64,000 bases of DNA from Streptomyces spinosus (GCF_020400655.1 NZ_JAINRC010000014.1:62001-126000), one strand, 5' to 3'. Shown: positions 39,345 through 47,957, counted from the first letter of the stretch. Program-made: numbers and translations. The notes: a model not told the origin generated them from the letters alone.

Positions 39345-39485
39345 AGGCATGGCTTCACCCCTAGCCGTCCCGGCGCGGCGTGTGCCGTTCCGGACCGGCG
39401 GCTTACCTGGGTCCCCCGCTCCTGCCGTACGAATGAGTTCGTCGATGGGTATGCGGGCGGCGGCAGGATTCGGCGTCCGCCCGAC
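39345..39485 (-). ncRNA. c-di-AMP (ydaO-yuaA) riboswitch
   Basis: In the leader of the SLT gene, read on the minus strand, the conserved blocks of this riboswitch appear in order: GCCGAATCCTGCC (within 39462-39474), GGAGCGGGGGACCCA (about 39408-39422) and TAGGGGTGAAGCC (about 39351-39363), ending about 80 bases before the start codon. In the family, c-di-AMP binding switches expression off. Limits are approximate, since no covariance model was run. Confidence 0.85.
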
Positions 39486-39997
39486 GGCCCGGAACGTATG
39501 CGAGAGCACATGTCGGGAACAAGAGCCGGATTCATACAACGTGCGATTTGACCTTGATCGATGCCGTATGAGGTGCTTGATCCTTTGCGGTTGCCAATCC
39601 TCAACTCGCCGACACGGCAAGGAGTCACGGGGATCGGGCCGAGCGGGCGGGCCCGCCGGGCACGTGACCCAACTCACGAAATAGCAAACAGCTTTAAATC
39701 GGACATGGCGGATTGGGGGGATTTGCACCTTAAGCCGAGTTGATGGCGGAAAGGGGCATGTGGGGGACGTCGTTGCCGAGGCGAGGGCGGAGTGTCCGGA
39801 TTACTCTTATATGGATAAAAATCCACTCACACTGTGTGATCAAAACCATGCCGGTCATGATCCGGTATCGCCCGGGCTGGACCGGTGGGCGCTATCGGTG
39901 ATCGAAAGAGGACCGGATACGCTGACTTGAGTGATGGCAGCGACCTATCGACAAACCGTGTAACCGCCAGCAGACACCAGCAGACAGGAGACCCCTC
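39486..39997. other. Divergent intergenic region before the polyprenyl synthase gene
   Basis: About 510 bases without a gene, with AT-rich patches unusual for this chromosome (for example around 39680-39720 and 39800-39845). It should hold the promoter feeding the riboswitch on one strand and the promoter of the polyprenyl synthase on the other. Two adjacent palindromes at 39812-39839 are the most notable elements. A TACGCT at about 39919 is a weak -10 candidate on the plus strand. Confidence 0.55.
39812..39839. promoter_or_regulatory. Two adjacent palindromes in an AT-rich patch
   Basis: TGGAT-aaaa-ATCCA at 39812-39825 is followed directly by TCACAC-T-GTGTGA at 39827-39839. Both are perfect apart from their spacers. 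They are operator-like and lie about 160 bases before the polyprenyl synthase start. No binding protein can be named. Confidence 0.45.
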
Positions 39998-41008
39998 GTG
40001 ACCGTCGTCGGGCCGTTCGGGCTGAGCGTGCGGGACCAGGCTCTGGAAGCCGATGTCCAGGCCGGATTGGCGGCTGTCGAGGAAGGCTTGCTCGAGGCCA
40101 CCAAGAGCGAGGTCCCCTTCATCACGGAGGCGGCGCAGCACCTGGTGCGGGCGGGCGGGAAGCGGTTCCGGCCACTCCTCGTGATGCTCGCGGCCCAGTT
40201 CGGCGACCCCTACGCGCCGGGCGTGGTGCCCTCGGCCGTGGTCGTGGAGCTGACCCACCTGGCCACGCTGTACCACGACGACGTCATGGACGAGGCGGCC
40301 GTACGGCGTGGCGTGGACAGCGCCAACACCCGCTGGGGCAACTCCGTCGCGGTCCTCACCGGCGACTTCCTCTTCGCCCGCGCCTCCCAGATCCTCGCCG
40401 ACCTCGGTCCCGAGGCGGTCCGGGTGCAGGCCCTCGCGTTCGAACGGCTCGTCACCGGCCAGATCCTGGAGACCGCGGGTCCCTCGGACGGCCGAGACCC
40501 GGTCGAGCACTATCTGGACGTGCTCGCCGGCAAGACGGGCTCCCTGGTGGCGGTGTCGTGCCGGTTCGGCGCGATGATGTCCGGCGCGGACGAGACGGTC
40601 GTCGACGTCCTCACCCAGTACGGGGAACGGCTCGGCGTCGCCTTCCAGCTCGCGGACGACGTCCTGGACATCGCCTCCGACTCCCACGAGTCCGGCAAGA
40701 CCCCGGGCACCGACCTGCGGGAGGGCATCCCGACCCTGCCGGTGCTCCGGCTGCGCGAGCGGGCCGCCCGGCTGGGCCTGGCCGAGGACGTCGCGCTGTG
40801 CGCGCTGCTGGACTCCGACCTCAGCGACGACGCCCGGCACGCCGAGGCGCTGGCCGCGCTGCGCGCCCACCCCGCGCTGGAGCAGGCCCGCCGGGACACC
40901 GTGCGGTACGCGGAGGAGGCGCGGGCCGCGCTCGCCCCGCTGCGCGAGTGCGATGCCAAGGCGGCGCTGATCGAGCTGTGCGACGCGGTCGTGCACCGCG
41001 CCGGCTGA
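39998..41008 (+). CDS. Long-chain polyprenyl diphosphate synthase
   Basis: A 336-residue trans-prenyltransferase. The two aspartate-rich motifs are DDVMD (94-98) and DDVLD (220-224), with GGKRFRP binding the homoallylic substrate. Residues before the first motif are small or aliphatic rather than aromatic at the fifth place, consistent with a long product. It most likely makes the C45-type side chain of menaquinone-9, fitting the menaquinone genes elsewhere in the window; the exact chain length is not proven. GTG 39998 has CAGGAG upstream. Confidence 0.9.
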   Translation: MTVVGPFGLSVRDQALEADVQAGLAAVEEGLLEATKSEVPFITEAAQHLVRAGGKRFRPLLVMLAAQFGDPYAPGVVPSAVVVELTHLATLYHDDVMDEAAVRRGVDSANTRWGNSVAVLTGDFLFARASQILADLGPEAVRVQALAFERLVTGQILETAGPSDGRDPVEHYLDVLAGKTGSLVAVSCRFGAMMSGADETVVDVLTQYGERLGVAFQLADDVLDIASDSHESGKTPGTDLREGIPTLPVLRLRERAARLGLAEDVALCALLDSDLSDDARHAEALAALRAHPALEQARRDTVRYAEEARAALAPLRECDAKAALIELCDAVVHRAG

Positions 41009-41042
41009 CCAGGCCGGTCACCCGTACGGGCCCCGGCCTCCG

Positions 41043-41064
41043 GCCCGACCCCTACGGGTCGGGC
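41043..41064 (+). terminator. Terminator after the polyprenyl synthase gene
   Basis: A 9-bp stem (GCCCGACCC with GGGTCGGGC) and 4-base loop, 35 bases after the stop codon. Confidence 0.6.
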
Positions 41065-41210
41065 GGAGGAACCACCGCCGGGTGTCATACCGCAGGTGTA
41101 GACGGAGTTGGCTCCGAGGTCTGACGCTTGTCCGCAGCCGATTTGGTCAGATGGACACCACGGAAATCACCACTCCTCACCGTTTCGGGTGAGAATGGCG
41201 GCTCAGGGTG

Positions 41211-41234
41211 GACCAGCGGACCAGCGGACCAGCG
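41211..41234 (+). repeat. Three tandem copies of an 8-bp unit
   Basis: GACCAGCG occurs three times in a row, about 40 bases before the LolA-like gene, in its predicted leader. Could be a slipped-strand array or a weak regulatory element. Confidence 0.6.
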
Positions 41235-41272
41235 TGAGGACAGCCGCCGCCGACGACGGAGGTAAGGCACAC

Positions 41273-42484
41273 ATGGCACCGTACGAATCCGACGACGCAG
41301 TGGGCGCCGCGCGGGACGAGTACCCGCGCTCCGGCCGGCGCAAGGCCGCCCGGTACGCCGTACCGGTCGCGGTGGTGGGGGTGGCGGCGGCCACGATCGG
41401 GCTGGTCCCGGCGCTCGCCGACTCCGGTGACCCCGACCTGCCGAGGATCAGCGCCCAGCAGCTCATCGAGAAGATCGCCAAATCGGACGTGCAGCAGTTG
41501 TCCGGCACGGTGAAGGTCAGCACCGACCTCGGCCTGCCCGACCTCGGCGGTCTCGAGGACGGCCTGATGTCCGGCTCGGGCCGGGGCGGCTCCGGCGACG
41601 GCTCCTCCGCCGACCCGAAGGCCAAGCTCACCGAGCTGGTCTCCGGCACGCACACCCTGCGCGTCGCCGCCGACGGCCCCGACCGGCAGAAGCTGTCGCT
41701 GCTGGAGAGCGGCGCCGAGTACAGCCTGATCCACGACGGCAAGGACGTCTGGGGCTACGACAGCAAGAGCAACCAGGTCTTCCACTCCACCGGGTCCGCC
41801 TCCGGCAAGGACCGCGACGCCGAGCCGCCGGCCACGCCCAAGGACTTCGCCGACCAGGCCCTGAAGTCGGTGGACGACACGACGTCCGTCACCGTCGACG
41901 GCACCGCCCACGTCGCCGGGCGCGACGCCTACAAGCTGCTGATCCGGCCCAAGCAGTCCGGCACCACGGTCGGCGCGATCAGCATCGCCGTGGACGCGAG
42001 GACCGGGATGCCGCTGAAGTTCACGCTGACCCCGAGGAGCGGCGGCGCCGCCGTGCTCGACGCGGGCTTCACCCAGGTCTCCTTCGCCCGGCCCGCCGCC
42101 TCCACGTTCGACTTCACGCCGCCCAAGGGCGCGAAGGTCACCGAGGAGAAGGACGCCGCCGGTGCCCGGGAGCACACCCCGGAGCACGGTGGGGACTTCG
42201 CCGGGGGCCTGGAGGGCAAGGACGGGCTGAAGGTGCTGGGCAAGGGCTGGACCTCCGTCGCCACCTTCGACACCGGCGCCAAGGGCGGCGTGCCGACCGG
42301 CTCCCAGGGCGGTGAACTCGGCGGCTTCCTCGGCTCGCTGGGCGACCCGGTCTCCGGGAGGTTCGGCAAGGGCACGGTCTTCTCCACCCGCCTGGTCAAC
42401 GCCCTCATCACCGACGACGGCAAGGTCTACGCCGGCACGGTGACCAAGGACGCCCTGGTAAAGGCGGCCGACGCCGGGAAGTGA
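41273..42484 (+). CDS. LolA-like exported protein
   Basis: A 403-residue protein with an Arg/Lys-rich start, a membrane or signal segment at about 25-50 (VAVVGVAAATIGLVPALADS), and a periplasm-type region resembling LolA/RseB-like folds (SAQQLIEKIAKSD, LSGTVKVS, KLSLLESGAEYSLIHDGKDVWGYDSKSNQ). Such Streptomyces proteins are annotated as LolA-like or DUF2092. Since these bacteria lack an outer membrane, lipoprotein transport in the LolA sense is unlikely, and a role in sensing or binding lipids is only inferred. ATG 41273 follows GGAGGTAAGG. An ABC transporter gene pair follows. Confidence 0.78.
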   Translation: MAPYESDDAVGAARDEYPRSGRRKAARYAVPVAVVGVAAATIGLVPALADSGDPDLPRISAQQLIEKIAKSDVQQLSGTVKVSTDLGLPDLGGLEDGLMSGSGRGGSGDGSSADPKAKLTELVSGTHTLRVAADGPDRQKLSLLESGAEYSLIHDGKDVWGYDSKSNQVFHSTGSASGKDRDAEPPATPKDFADQALKSVDDTTSVTVDGTAHVAGRDAYKLLIRPKQSGTTVGAISIAVDARTGMPLKFTLTPRSGGAAVLDAGFTQVSFARPAASTFDFTPPKGAKVTEEKDAAGAREHTPEHGGDFAGGLEGKDGLKVLGKGWTSVATFDTGAKGGVPTGSQGGELGGFLGSLGDPVSGRFGKGTVFSTRLVNALITDDGKVYAGTVTKDALVKAADAGK

Positions 42485-42538
42485 CCTTCCCGGCACACCG
42501 CGCCGGACGAGACGAACCGGATGAACCGAGGGGAGCCG

Positions 42539-43513
42539 ATGGACGAACCGTCCGCCACGCAGCCGGAGCCGGGCGACACCACGGCGAGCGTGATCGCCAC
42601 GCGCGGCCTCACCAAGCGCTACCGCGGCGGACAGCTCGCCGTGGACGGTCTGGACCTGACCGTCCCGGCGGGCAGCGTCTTCGGCTTCCTCGGCCCGAAC
42701 GGCTCCGGCAAGACCACCACCATCCGCATGCTGATGGGTCTGATCGAGCCCACGGCGGGCACCGCCCGGGTGCTCGGCCGGCCCATGCCGAAGGCGGCCC
42801 GTACGGTCCTCCCGCAGGTCGGCGCCCTGATCGAGGGCCCCGCCCTGTACGGCTTCCTCTCCGGCCGGGACAACCTGCTGCGCTACGACGCCGCCGACCC
42901 GACCGCCGACCCGCGCACCCGGCGTGTCCGCGTCGCCGCGGCGCTGGACCGGGTCGGCCTCGCGGCCGCCGCCGGCAAGAAGGCGAAGGCGTACTCGCTC
43001 GGCATGAAACAGCGTCTGGGACTGGCCGCCGCGCTGCTCCAGCCGCGCAGACTGCTCGTCCTGGACGAGCCCACCAACGGCCTCGACCCGCAGGGCATGC
43101 GCGAGATCCGCACCCTGATCAGGGAGTTGGCCGCCGACGGCACGACCGTCTTCCTCTCCTCCCACCTCCTCGACGAGATCGAGCAGGTGTGCACGCACGC
43201 GGCGGTCATGGCACAGGGCCGGCTCGTCACCCAGGGCGCGGTCGCCGACCTGGCCGCCGGGGCGCGCGACCGGCTGGTGGTCACCACCCCGGACCCGGCC
43301 GAGGCGGCACGCGTGCTGAAGGAACTGGGCGTCGGGGACGTGCTGGCCGACGGGGACCGGGTCACCGGCGAGCCGCCCGTACGGGATCTGGCCGAGGTGA
43401 CGGCGGCCCTGGTCGCGGCGGGCGTCCGGGTCCGGGGCCTCACCGTCGAACGGGCCTCGCTGGAGGACGCGTTCGTGGCGCTGACCGGGGAGGGCTTCGA
43501 TGTCGCGGGCTGA
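42539..43513 (+). CDS. ABC transporter ATP-binding protein
   Basis: A 324-residue ATPase with Walker A GPNGSGKTT, signature YSLGMKQRLGLA, Walker B LLVLDEPTNGLD and the switch H in SSHLLDEIEQ. The C-terminal 80 residues resemble those of DrrA-type exporter ATPases. It energises the membrane protein encoded next, with a 14-base overlap. ATG 42539 follows GAGGGGAG closely; ATG 42521 lacks a good ribosome site. The substrate is unknown. Confidence 0.92.
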   Translation: MDEPSATQPEPGDTTASVIATRGLTKRYRGGQLAVDGLDLTVPAGSVFGFLGPNGSGKTTTIRMLMGLIEPTAGTARVLGRPMPKAARTVLPQVGALIEGPALYGFLSGRDNLLRYDAADPTADPRTRRVRVAAALDRVGLAAAAGKKAKAYSLGMKQRLGLAAALLQPRRLLVLDEPTNGLDPQGMREIRTLIRELAADGTTVFLSSHLLDEIEQVCTHAAVMAQGRLVTQGAVADLAAGARDRLVVTTPDPAEAARVLKELGVGDVLADGDRVTGEPPVRDLAEVTAALVAAGVRVRGLTVERASLEDAFVALTGEGFDVAG

Positions 43514-44381
43514 TGTGGTCCAGGCAGGCGCCGGGCGCCGGCCGAACCCCCTGTGGACCCTCGGGCTGCTGCGCAGCGAGCTGGTCACCACCGTCCGCCG
43601 CTGGCGCACGCTGGCCCTGCTCGGGGTGCTGGCCGCGGTGCCGGTGCTGGTCGGGATCGCCGTGAAGATCGAGACACGGGGCGGCGGACCGGCGGGCGGA
43701 GGCGGCGAGGGGCCGGCGTTCATCTCGCAGATCACCAACAACGGCCTGTTCCTGGTGTTCACCGCGCTGGCCGCGACCCTGCCGTTCTTCCTGCCGATGG
43801 CGGTCGGCGTCGTCGCGGGCGACGCGGTCGCCGGGGAGGCCGGCGCGGGCACCCTGCGCTATCTGCTGGTCGCCCCGGCCGGCCGCACCCGCCTGCTGCT
43901 CACCAAGTACGCGACGGTGCTGGCCTTCTGTCTGCTGGCCACGCTGGTCGTCGCCGTCTCGGCGCTGCTCGTCGGCGCGCTGCTGTTCCCGCTCGGCGAG
44001 CTGACGACGATCTCCGGCACCCGGATCAGCTTCGCCGAGGGGCTCGGCCGCGCCGTGCTGATCGCCCTGGTCGTCGCCGCGTCACTGGTCGGTGTCGCGG
44101 CCCTCGGCCTGTTCGTGTCGACGCTCACCAACAGCGGCATCGCGGCGATGGCCACCACGGTGGGTCTGCTCATCACCGTGCAGATCGTCGACCAGATACC
44201 CCAGCTGCACGCGCTCCAGCCGTATCTGTTCTCGCACTACTGGCTGTCGTTCGCCGACCTGATGCGCGACCCGGTCTACTGGGACGACCTGGTGAGGAAC
44301 CTCGGTCTGCAAGGGCTGTACGCGGCCGTGTTCGGCGCGGCGGCCTGGGCGCGGTTCACGGCGAAGGACATCAACGCCTAG
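43500..44381 (+). CDS. ABC transporter permease
   Basis: A 293-residue membrane protein with six helices, of the ABC-2 family, and a Gly-rich external loop near residues 58-72. It starts inside the end of the ATPase gene and so is translationally coupled to it. Together they form an exporter of unknown substrate, possibly linked to the upstream LolA-like protein. Confidence 0.9.
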   Translation: MSRADVVQAGAGRRPNPLWTLGLLRSELVTTVRRWRTLALLGVLAAVPVLVGIAVKIETRGGGPAGGGGEGPAFISQITNNGLFLVFTALAATLPFFLPMAVGVVAGDAVAGEAGAGTLRYLLVAPAGRTRLLLTKYATVLAFCLLATLVVAVSALLVGALLFPLGELTTISGTRISFAEGLGRAVLIALVVAASLVGVAALGLFVSTLTNSGIAAMATTVGLLITVQIVDQIPQLHALQPYLFSHYWLSFADLMRDPVYWDDLVRNLGLQGLYAAVFGAAAWARFTAKDINA

Positions 44382-44388
44382 CGTCCGC

Positions 44389-44991
44389 TCACCGGGGTGC
44401 GGCGCCGACGGTCTCGTACGGGAAGCGCGCGAGGGGCGCGTCCTGCGCGAAGAACGTCTTCGCGCGCGCCAGTGCCCCGGTGTCCTTGCGTACGTCGCCC
44501 GGCGCGCTGCCGTTGCCGAGCAGCACCCCGCCGAAGCGCATCCGCAGGTAGGCGGCCGAGTTGTTGAGCGTGCCGGCGTACGGGTCGGCGACCGACGGCT
44601 CGTCGTCCGCCAGCGCGGCGACGCCCCAGAGGGTGCGGCCGGCCATCGTGTCCCTGAAGTCGACGCCCGGGGTGCGCAGCCAGGCCGACCAGTAGTCCAG
44701 GTAGCGCTTGGTGAGGCTGGAGACCGAGTACCAGTACAGCGGCGAGGCGATCACGATGTCCGTCGCCGCCAGCGTGGCGTCCAGGAGCAGGCCGGCCGGG
44801 GTGTCCGGGGACGGCCGGACGTGGTCGCTGTCGTGCCGCAGGTCCGCGAAGTCGGGCAGGGGGTGGTCGGCGAGGCGGATCCAGCGCTGTTCGGTGTCGC
44901 CGGGCAGCTGCGCGGCGGCCTCGCGGGCCAGCAGTTCGGTGTTGCCCGCCTCGCGGGCGCTGCCCAGGACGAAGAGGAAACGTCGGCTCAT
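44389..44991 (-). CDS. Flavodoxin-fold NAD(P)H-dependent oxidoreductase
   Basis: A 200-residue flavin reductase with the FMN phosphate loop near the start (LGSAREAGNTELLA) and SPLYWYSVSSLTKRYLDYWS, typical of the NADPH-dependent FMN reductase family. It probably reduces quinones, azo or nitro compounds, or flavin. ATG 44991 is preceded by GGGGGACCC. A near-perfect 25-bp palindrome lies 38 bases upstream of the start and is a likely operator. Confidence 0.85.
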   Translation of the reverse strand: MSRRFLFVLGSAREAGNTELLAREAAAQLPGDTEQRWIRLADHPLPDFADLRHDSDHVRPSPDTPAGLLLDATLAATDIVIASPLYWYSVSSLTKRYLDYWSAWLRTPGVDFRDTMAGRTLWGVAALADDEPSVADPYAGTLNNSAAYLRMRFGGVLLGNGSAPGDVRKDTGALARAKTFFAQDAPLARFPYETVGAAPR

Positions 44992-45028
44992 GGGTCCCCC
45001 ATGCACGTCGTGTCGTACGCCGGTTGAG

Positions 45029-45053
45029 TGCGTGCGCATTCTATGCACACGCA
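45029..45053. promoter_or_regulatory. Palindromic operator candidate
   Basis: Arms TGCGTGCGCAT and ATGCACACGCA are separated by TCT and differ from perfect symmetry at one position. The site lies between the divergent flavin reductase and TPR-protein genes, close to the former. Confidence 0.6.
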
Positions 45054-45186
45054 AGCAATTTCCGCCAGGGTGTGGCTGGTGCGATGCTGTGACGCCGCGG
45101 TGACGTGGAAAACCGTCGGGAGCGGACACACTGATGGGCAGGACGCGTACGACCGGACCGCGACGCCGGGGGAGTGAGGAACACCG

Positions 45187-46245
45187 ATGGCTGGACTCAG
45201 CTTCGAGAAGAAGCGGGCGCCGCAGCCCGTGGGCCGTCCGGCGGCGGTGTCCGTCCGGGTGTCCGGGGCGGGCGGCGCGTCGGTGGACGGGGCGCGGATC
45301 GTGGCGGCACCGGGCCAGGAGATCCAGCAGGCCGTGCTCGACCACCTCCAGCGCCTGGCCATCAGCGTCGGCGCGCCCATACGGGCCACGGTCCACGACG
45401 ACCTCGCGGGCTGCGTGGTCCCCCTGGAGGTCTCGGCGGACGGCTCCAGCCGGGTGACGGGGGAGGCGGTCCGGGTGGGCCCGCGGCCGAGCGGGGCCGG
45501 GACGCCCGGCGCCGGGCAGGCCGGCGCGGGGACGTCTGGTGCCGCGACGTCTGGTGCCGGGGAGGCCGCGGCCGGGGCGTCCGGTGCCGTTCGGGGCTCG
45601 ACCGGGCAGGTCGGACCGGCGCAGGTGGCGGAGGGTCCCGGCGCGGATGCCCGGGACGCCACGGCTGACAGCCTCCTCGCCGACGCACCGCCCGAGCCCA
45701 CCGCCACCCCGGCCCGCGGGTTCGACGCGGTCGCCGAGGAGGTGCTCGGCGACGGGCCGCTGACCGAGACCGCCGAGGGCGCGAAGCTGCTCACCGGGCC
45801 GATGAGCCGGATCAACGAGGCGGTGCGGGCCGGCCGGATCGACACCGCGGCGGAACTGGCCGACCGGACGCTCGCCGAGGCCACCGCCGTGTTCGGCCCG
45901 GGCCACGCCGAGGTGCTGCACCTGCTCGAACTGTCCGCCTACATCGCCTACCTGGCCGGTGACCCGGTCCGCGCCTTCCGGCTGTCCCTGGACGTCGCCC
46001 GGCTGCGCCGCCAGGCACGGGACGGGGAGGCCGCCTACGACAACGTGCGGAGCGCGGCCACGGCCTGGCGCGCGGTGCGCGACCCGGAGGAGGGCCTGCG
46101 GCTGGGCCGCGACCTGATCGACCTGTGGACGGACCTCACCGCCGAGCCGGGCCCCGCCGCCGACGACCCCGGCCCGCTGGAGTCCGCCCGCGCCCGCATG
46201 GTCCGCCTGACCGACCGCGCGGCCCAGGCGGCGGCGCGGGCGTGA
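45187..46245 (+). CDS. TPR-containing protein of unknown function
   Basis: A 352-residue protein. The first 85 residues form an unrecognised alpha/beta domain (SVRVSGAGGASV, IQQAVLDHLQRLAISVGAPI). Residues about 95-170 are Gly/Ala/Thr-rich and disordered with repeated GAGTSGA-like units. The C-terminal half (about 185-340) is helical and resembles tetratricopeptide repeats (AAELADRTLAEATAVFGPGHAEVL, AYIAYLAGDPVRAFRLSLDVA). It is conserved in Streptomyces as I recall, with no known job. ATG 45187 follows GGGGAGTGAGGA. Confidence 0.8.
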   Translation: MAGLSFEKKRAPQPVGRPAAVSVRVSGAGGASVDGARIVAAPGQEIQQAVLDHLQRLAISVGAPIRATVHDDLAGCVVPLEVSADGSSRVTGEAVRVGPRPSGAGTPGAGQAGAGTSGAATSGAGEAAAGASGAVRGSTGQVGPAQVAEGPGADARDATADSLLADAPPEPTATPARGFDAVAEEVLGDGPLTETAEGAKLLTGPMSRINEAVRAGRIDTAAELADRTLAEATAVFGPGHAEVLHLLELSAYIAYLAGDPVRAFRLSLDVARLRRQARDGEAAYDNVRSAATAWRAVRDPEEGLRLGRDLIDLWTDLTAEPGPAADDPGPLESARARMVRLTDRAAQAAARA

Positions 46246-46276
46246 CCGGCCCCGCGCGCGGCCGGCGCGCCCGGGG

Positions 46277-46744
46277 TCACTGCACGCAGAACTCGTTGTC
46301 CTCCGGGTCCGCCATCAGCACCCACCGGCCCGCGGGCTCCTCCACCTCGCGCACCACCCGGGCGCCCAGCGCCTGAAGGCGTGCCACCTCGTCCGCGCGC
46401 CGTTCCGGACCGGCGTGGACGTCGAGGTGGAGCCGGTTCTTGACGGTCTTCGGCTCCGGTACCCGCTGGAACAGCAGCCGTCGCCCGAGCCCGGTGCCGG
46501 TCGCGGGGTCGTACGGGTCGTCGGGGTGCCGTACGGCGATCAGGTCGCGGAACGCGGGCCGCCCGTGGTACTCGACGGTGGCCTCCCCGGCCAGCGCGCC
46601 GAGGGACAGCAGCCGTTCGACGAGGGCGCTGTTGTCCTCGGGGGTGTAGTGCAGCGCGGCAGCCCAGAAGTCGGCCTGTGCGTGCGGGTCAGCCGCGTCG
46701 ATGACGAGCTTCCAGTGCAGGGGGGCGGGCGCCTGTGCGGTCAT
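46277..46744 (-). CDS. VOC/glyoxalase-like domain protein
   Basis: A 155-residue protein of the vicinal-oxygen-chelate fold, with paired beta-alpha-beta modules (HWKLVIDAADPHAQADFWAAAL at the N-terminus and LHLDVHAGPERRADEVARLQAL later) ending in WVLMADPEDNEFCV, the usual closing motif. It resembles the glyoxalase_6 group often annotated as 4a-hydroxytetrahydrobiopterin-dehydratase-like or VOC proteins. Substrate unknown. ATG 46744 is used; GTG 46753 is in frame nine bases earlier. Confidence 0.82.
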   Translation of the reverse strand: MTAQAPAPLHWKLVIDAADPHAQADFWAAALHYTPEDNSALVERLLSLGALAGEATVEYHGRPAFRDLIAVRHPDDPYDPATGTGLGRRLLFQRVPEPKTVKNRLHLDVHAGPERRADEVARLQALGARVVREVEEPAGRWVLMADPEDNEFCVQ

Positions 46745-46817
46745 GGCGTCCACTTATAGCCGGACGTGTCGGCGGAGGGGGGCACTCCGCCCACTCCGGA
46801 CCCCGCGGCCCCTCGGG

Positions 46818-47834
46818 TCAGGCGTCCGCCGGGGTCGTGGCCGGAGCGGACGTGGAAGGCGCGGAAGGCGCGGAAGCCGATGCGCGTGCCGACGGCGAGG
46901 GCGACGCCCCGGCCGTGCGGGCCGGCGGCACCACGAGCCGCGCGGGTCGCCTCGCCCACCGCAGGGCATCGCCGGTGAGGAGGATCAGCGCCAGCCAGAC
47001 CAGCGCGAACCCGGCCCACCGCTCGGCCGGCATGGCCTCGTGGAAGTAGAGGACGCCGAGCAGGAACTGGAAGATCGGGGCCAGGTACTGCAGCAGGCCC
47101 AGCGTGGACAGGGGCACGCGGATCGCCGCCGCGCCGAAGCAGACCAGCGGCAGGGCGGTGACGATGCCCGTGGACGCGAGCAGGGTGGCGTGTCCGGCGC
47201 CCTCGTCCAGGAAACTGGCCCCGCCGTGCGCGGTCAGCCACAGCAGATAGCCGAGCGCCGGCAGGAACTGGATGGCGGTCTCGGCGGCCAGCGACTCGAC
47301 ACCGCCGAGGTCCACCTTCTTCTTCACCAGGCCGTAGGTGGCGAAGGAGAAGGCGAGGCAGAGGGAGATCCACGGCGGGCGGCCGTAGCCGACGGTCAGC
47401 ACGACGACGGCGGCGAGGCCTATGCCGACCGCCGCCCACTGCACGGGCCGCAGCCGCTCCTTGAGGAGGAGCACGCCCATCGCGATGGTGACCAGCGGGT
47501 TGATGAAGTATCCGAGCGAGGCCTCGACGACGTGGCCGGCGTTCACCGCCCAGATGTAGACGCCCCAGTTCACGGTGATGACACCGGCCGCCACGGCGAC
47601 GAGGGCGAGCCGCCGGGGCTGGCGCAGCAGCTCTCCGGCCCAGGCCCAGCGGCGCACGAAGAGCAGCGCGACGGCGACGAACACCAGGGACCACACCATG
47701 CGGTGGGCGAGGATCTCCATGGCGCCGGCCGGTTTGAGCAACGGCCAGAACAGGGGTACGAGCCCCCACATGCCGTAGGCGGCGAAGCCGTTCAGCAGGC
47801 CTGTGCGGTGCTCACCCTCGGACGTCGCGGCCAC
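46818..47834 (-). CDS. rarD: RarD-type EamA-family transporter
   Basis: A 338-residue membrane protein with ten helices of the EamA drug/metabolite transporter superfamily. NWGVYIWAVNAGHVVEASLGYFINPLVTIAMGVLLLKERL is divided here as the hallmark of RarD proteins, first half about 85-105 and second about 105-125. The C-terminal 40 residues are Ala/Ser/Pro-rich. Start GTG 47834 follows AAGGAGGGGAC. The physiological substrate of RarD is unknown. A 32-bp symmetric site lies 70 bases upstream. Confidence 0.9.
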   Translation of the reverse strand: MAATSEGEHRTGLLNGFAAYGMWGLVPLFWPLLKPAGAMEILAHRMVWSLVFVAVALLFVRRWAWAGELLRQPRRLALVAVAAGVITVNWGVYIWAVNAGHVVEASLGYFINPLVTIAMGVLLLKERLRPVQWAAVGIGLAAVVVLTVGYGRPPWISLCLAFSFATYGLVKKKVDLGGVESLAAETAIQFLPALGYLLWLTAHGGASFLDEGAGHATLLASTGIVTALPLVCFGAAAIRVPLSTLGLLQYLAPIFQFLLGVLYFHEAMPAERWAGFALVWLALILLTGDALRWARRPARLVVPPARTAGASPSPSARASASAPSAPSTSAPATTPADA

Positions 47835-47904
47835 GTCCCCTCCTTCGTGCTCGCGCGTCCGGCGTGGACGCACGAGGACGAAGGTAACGCCGGGTGGCCC
47901 CGGA

Positions 47905-47936
47905 TGTCATGCTCGTATCGCCATACGGTCATGACA
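47905..47936. promoter_or_regulatory. 32-bp nested palindrome upstream of rarD
   Basis: Outer arms TGTCATG and CATGACA enclose inner arms CGTAT and ATACG with symmetric spacing and only two unpaired bases between the arms on each side. It lies 71-102 bases before the rarD start, so is a strong operator candidate for an unknown regulator. Confidence 0.6.
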
Positions 47937-47957
47937 GCCGGACGGCCGGCCCCGGGG

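Noticed and set aside
39827-40996. A long open frame of 389 codons on the minus strand opposite the polyprenyl synthase
   Set aside because: It mirrors the real gene in a GC-rich third-position pattern; its product is low-complexity and the plus-strand gene has clear DDxxD motifs and a ribosome site.
41177-43852. An 891-codon minus-strand open frame
   Set aside because: It is antisense to three well-supported genes and has no recognisable domain.
46246-46276. Hairpin between the TPR and VOC genes
   Set aside because: GCGCGC arms are present, but simple CG-rich composition makes such pairing likely by chance.
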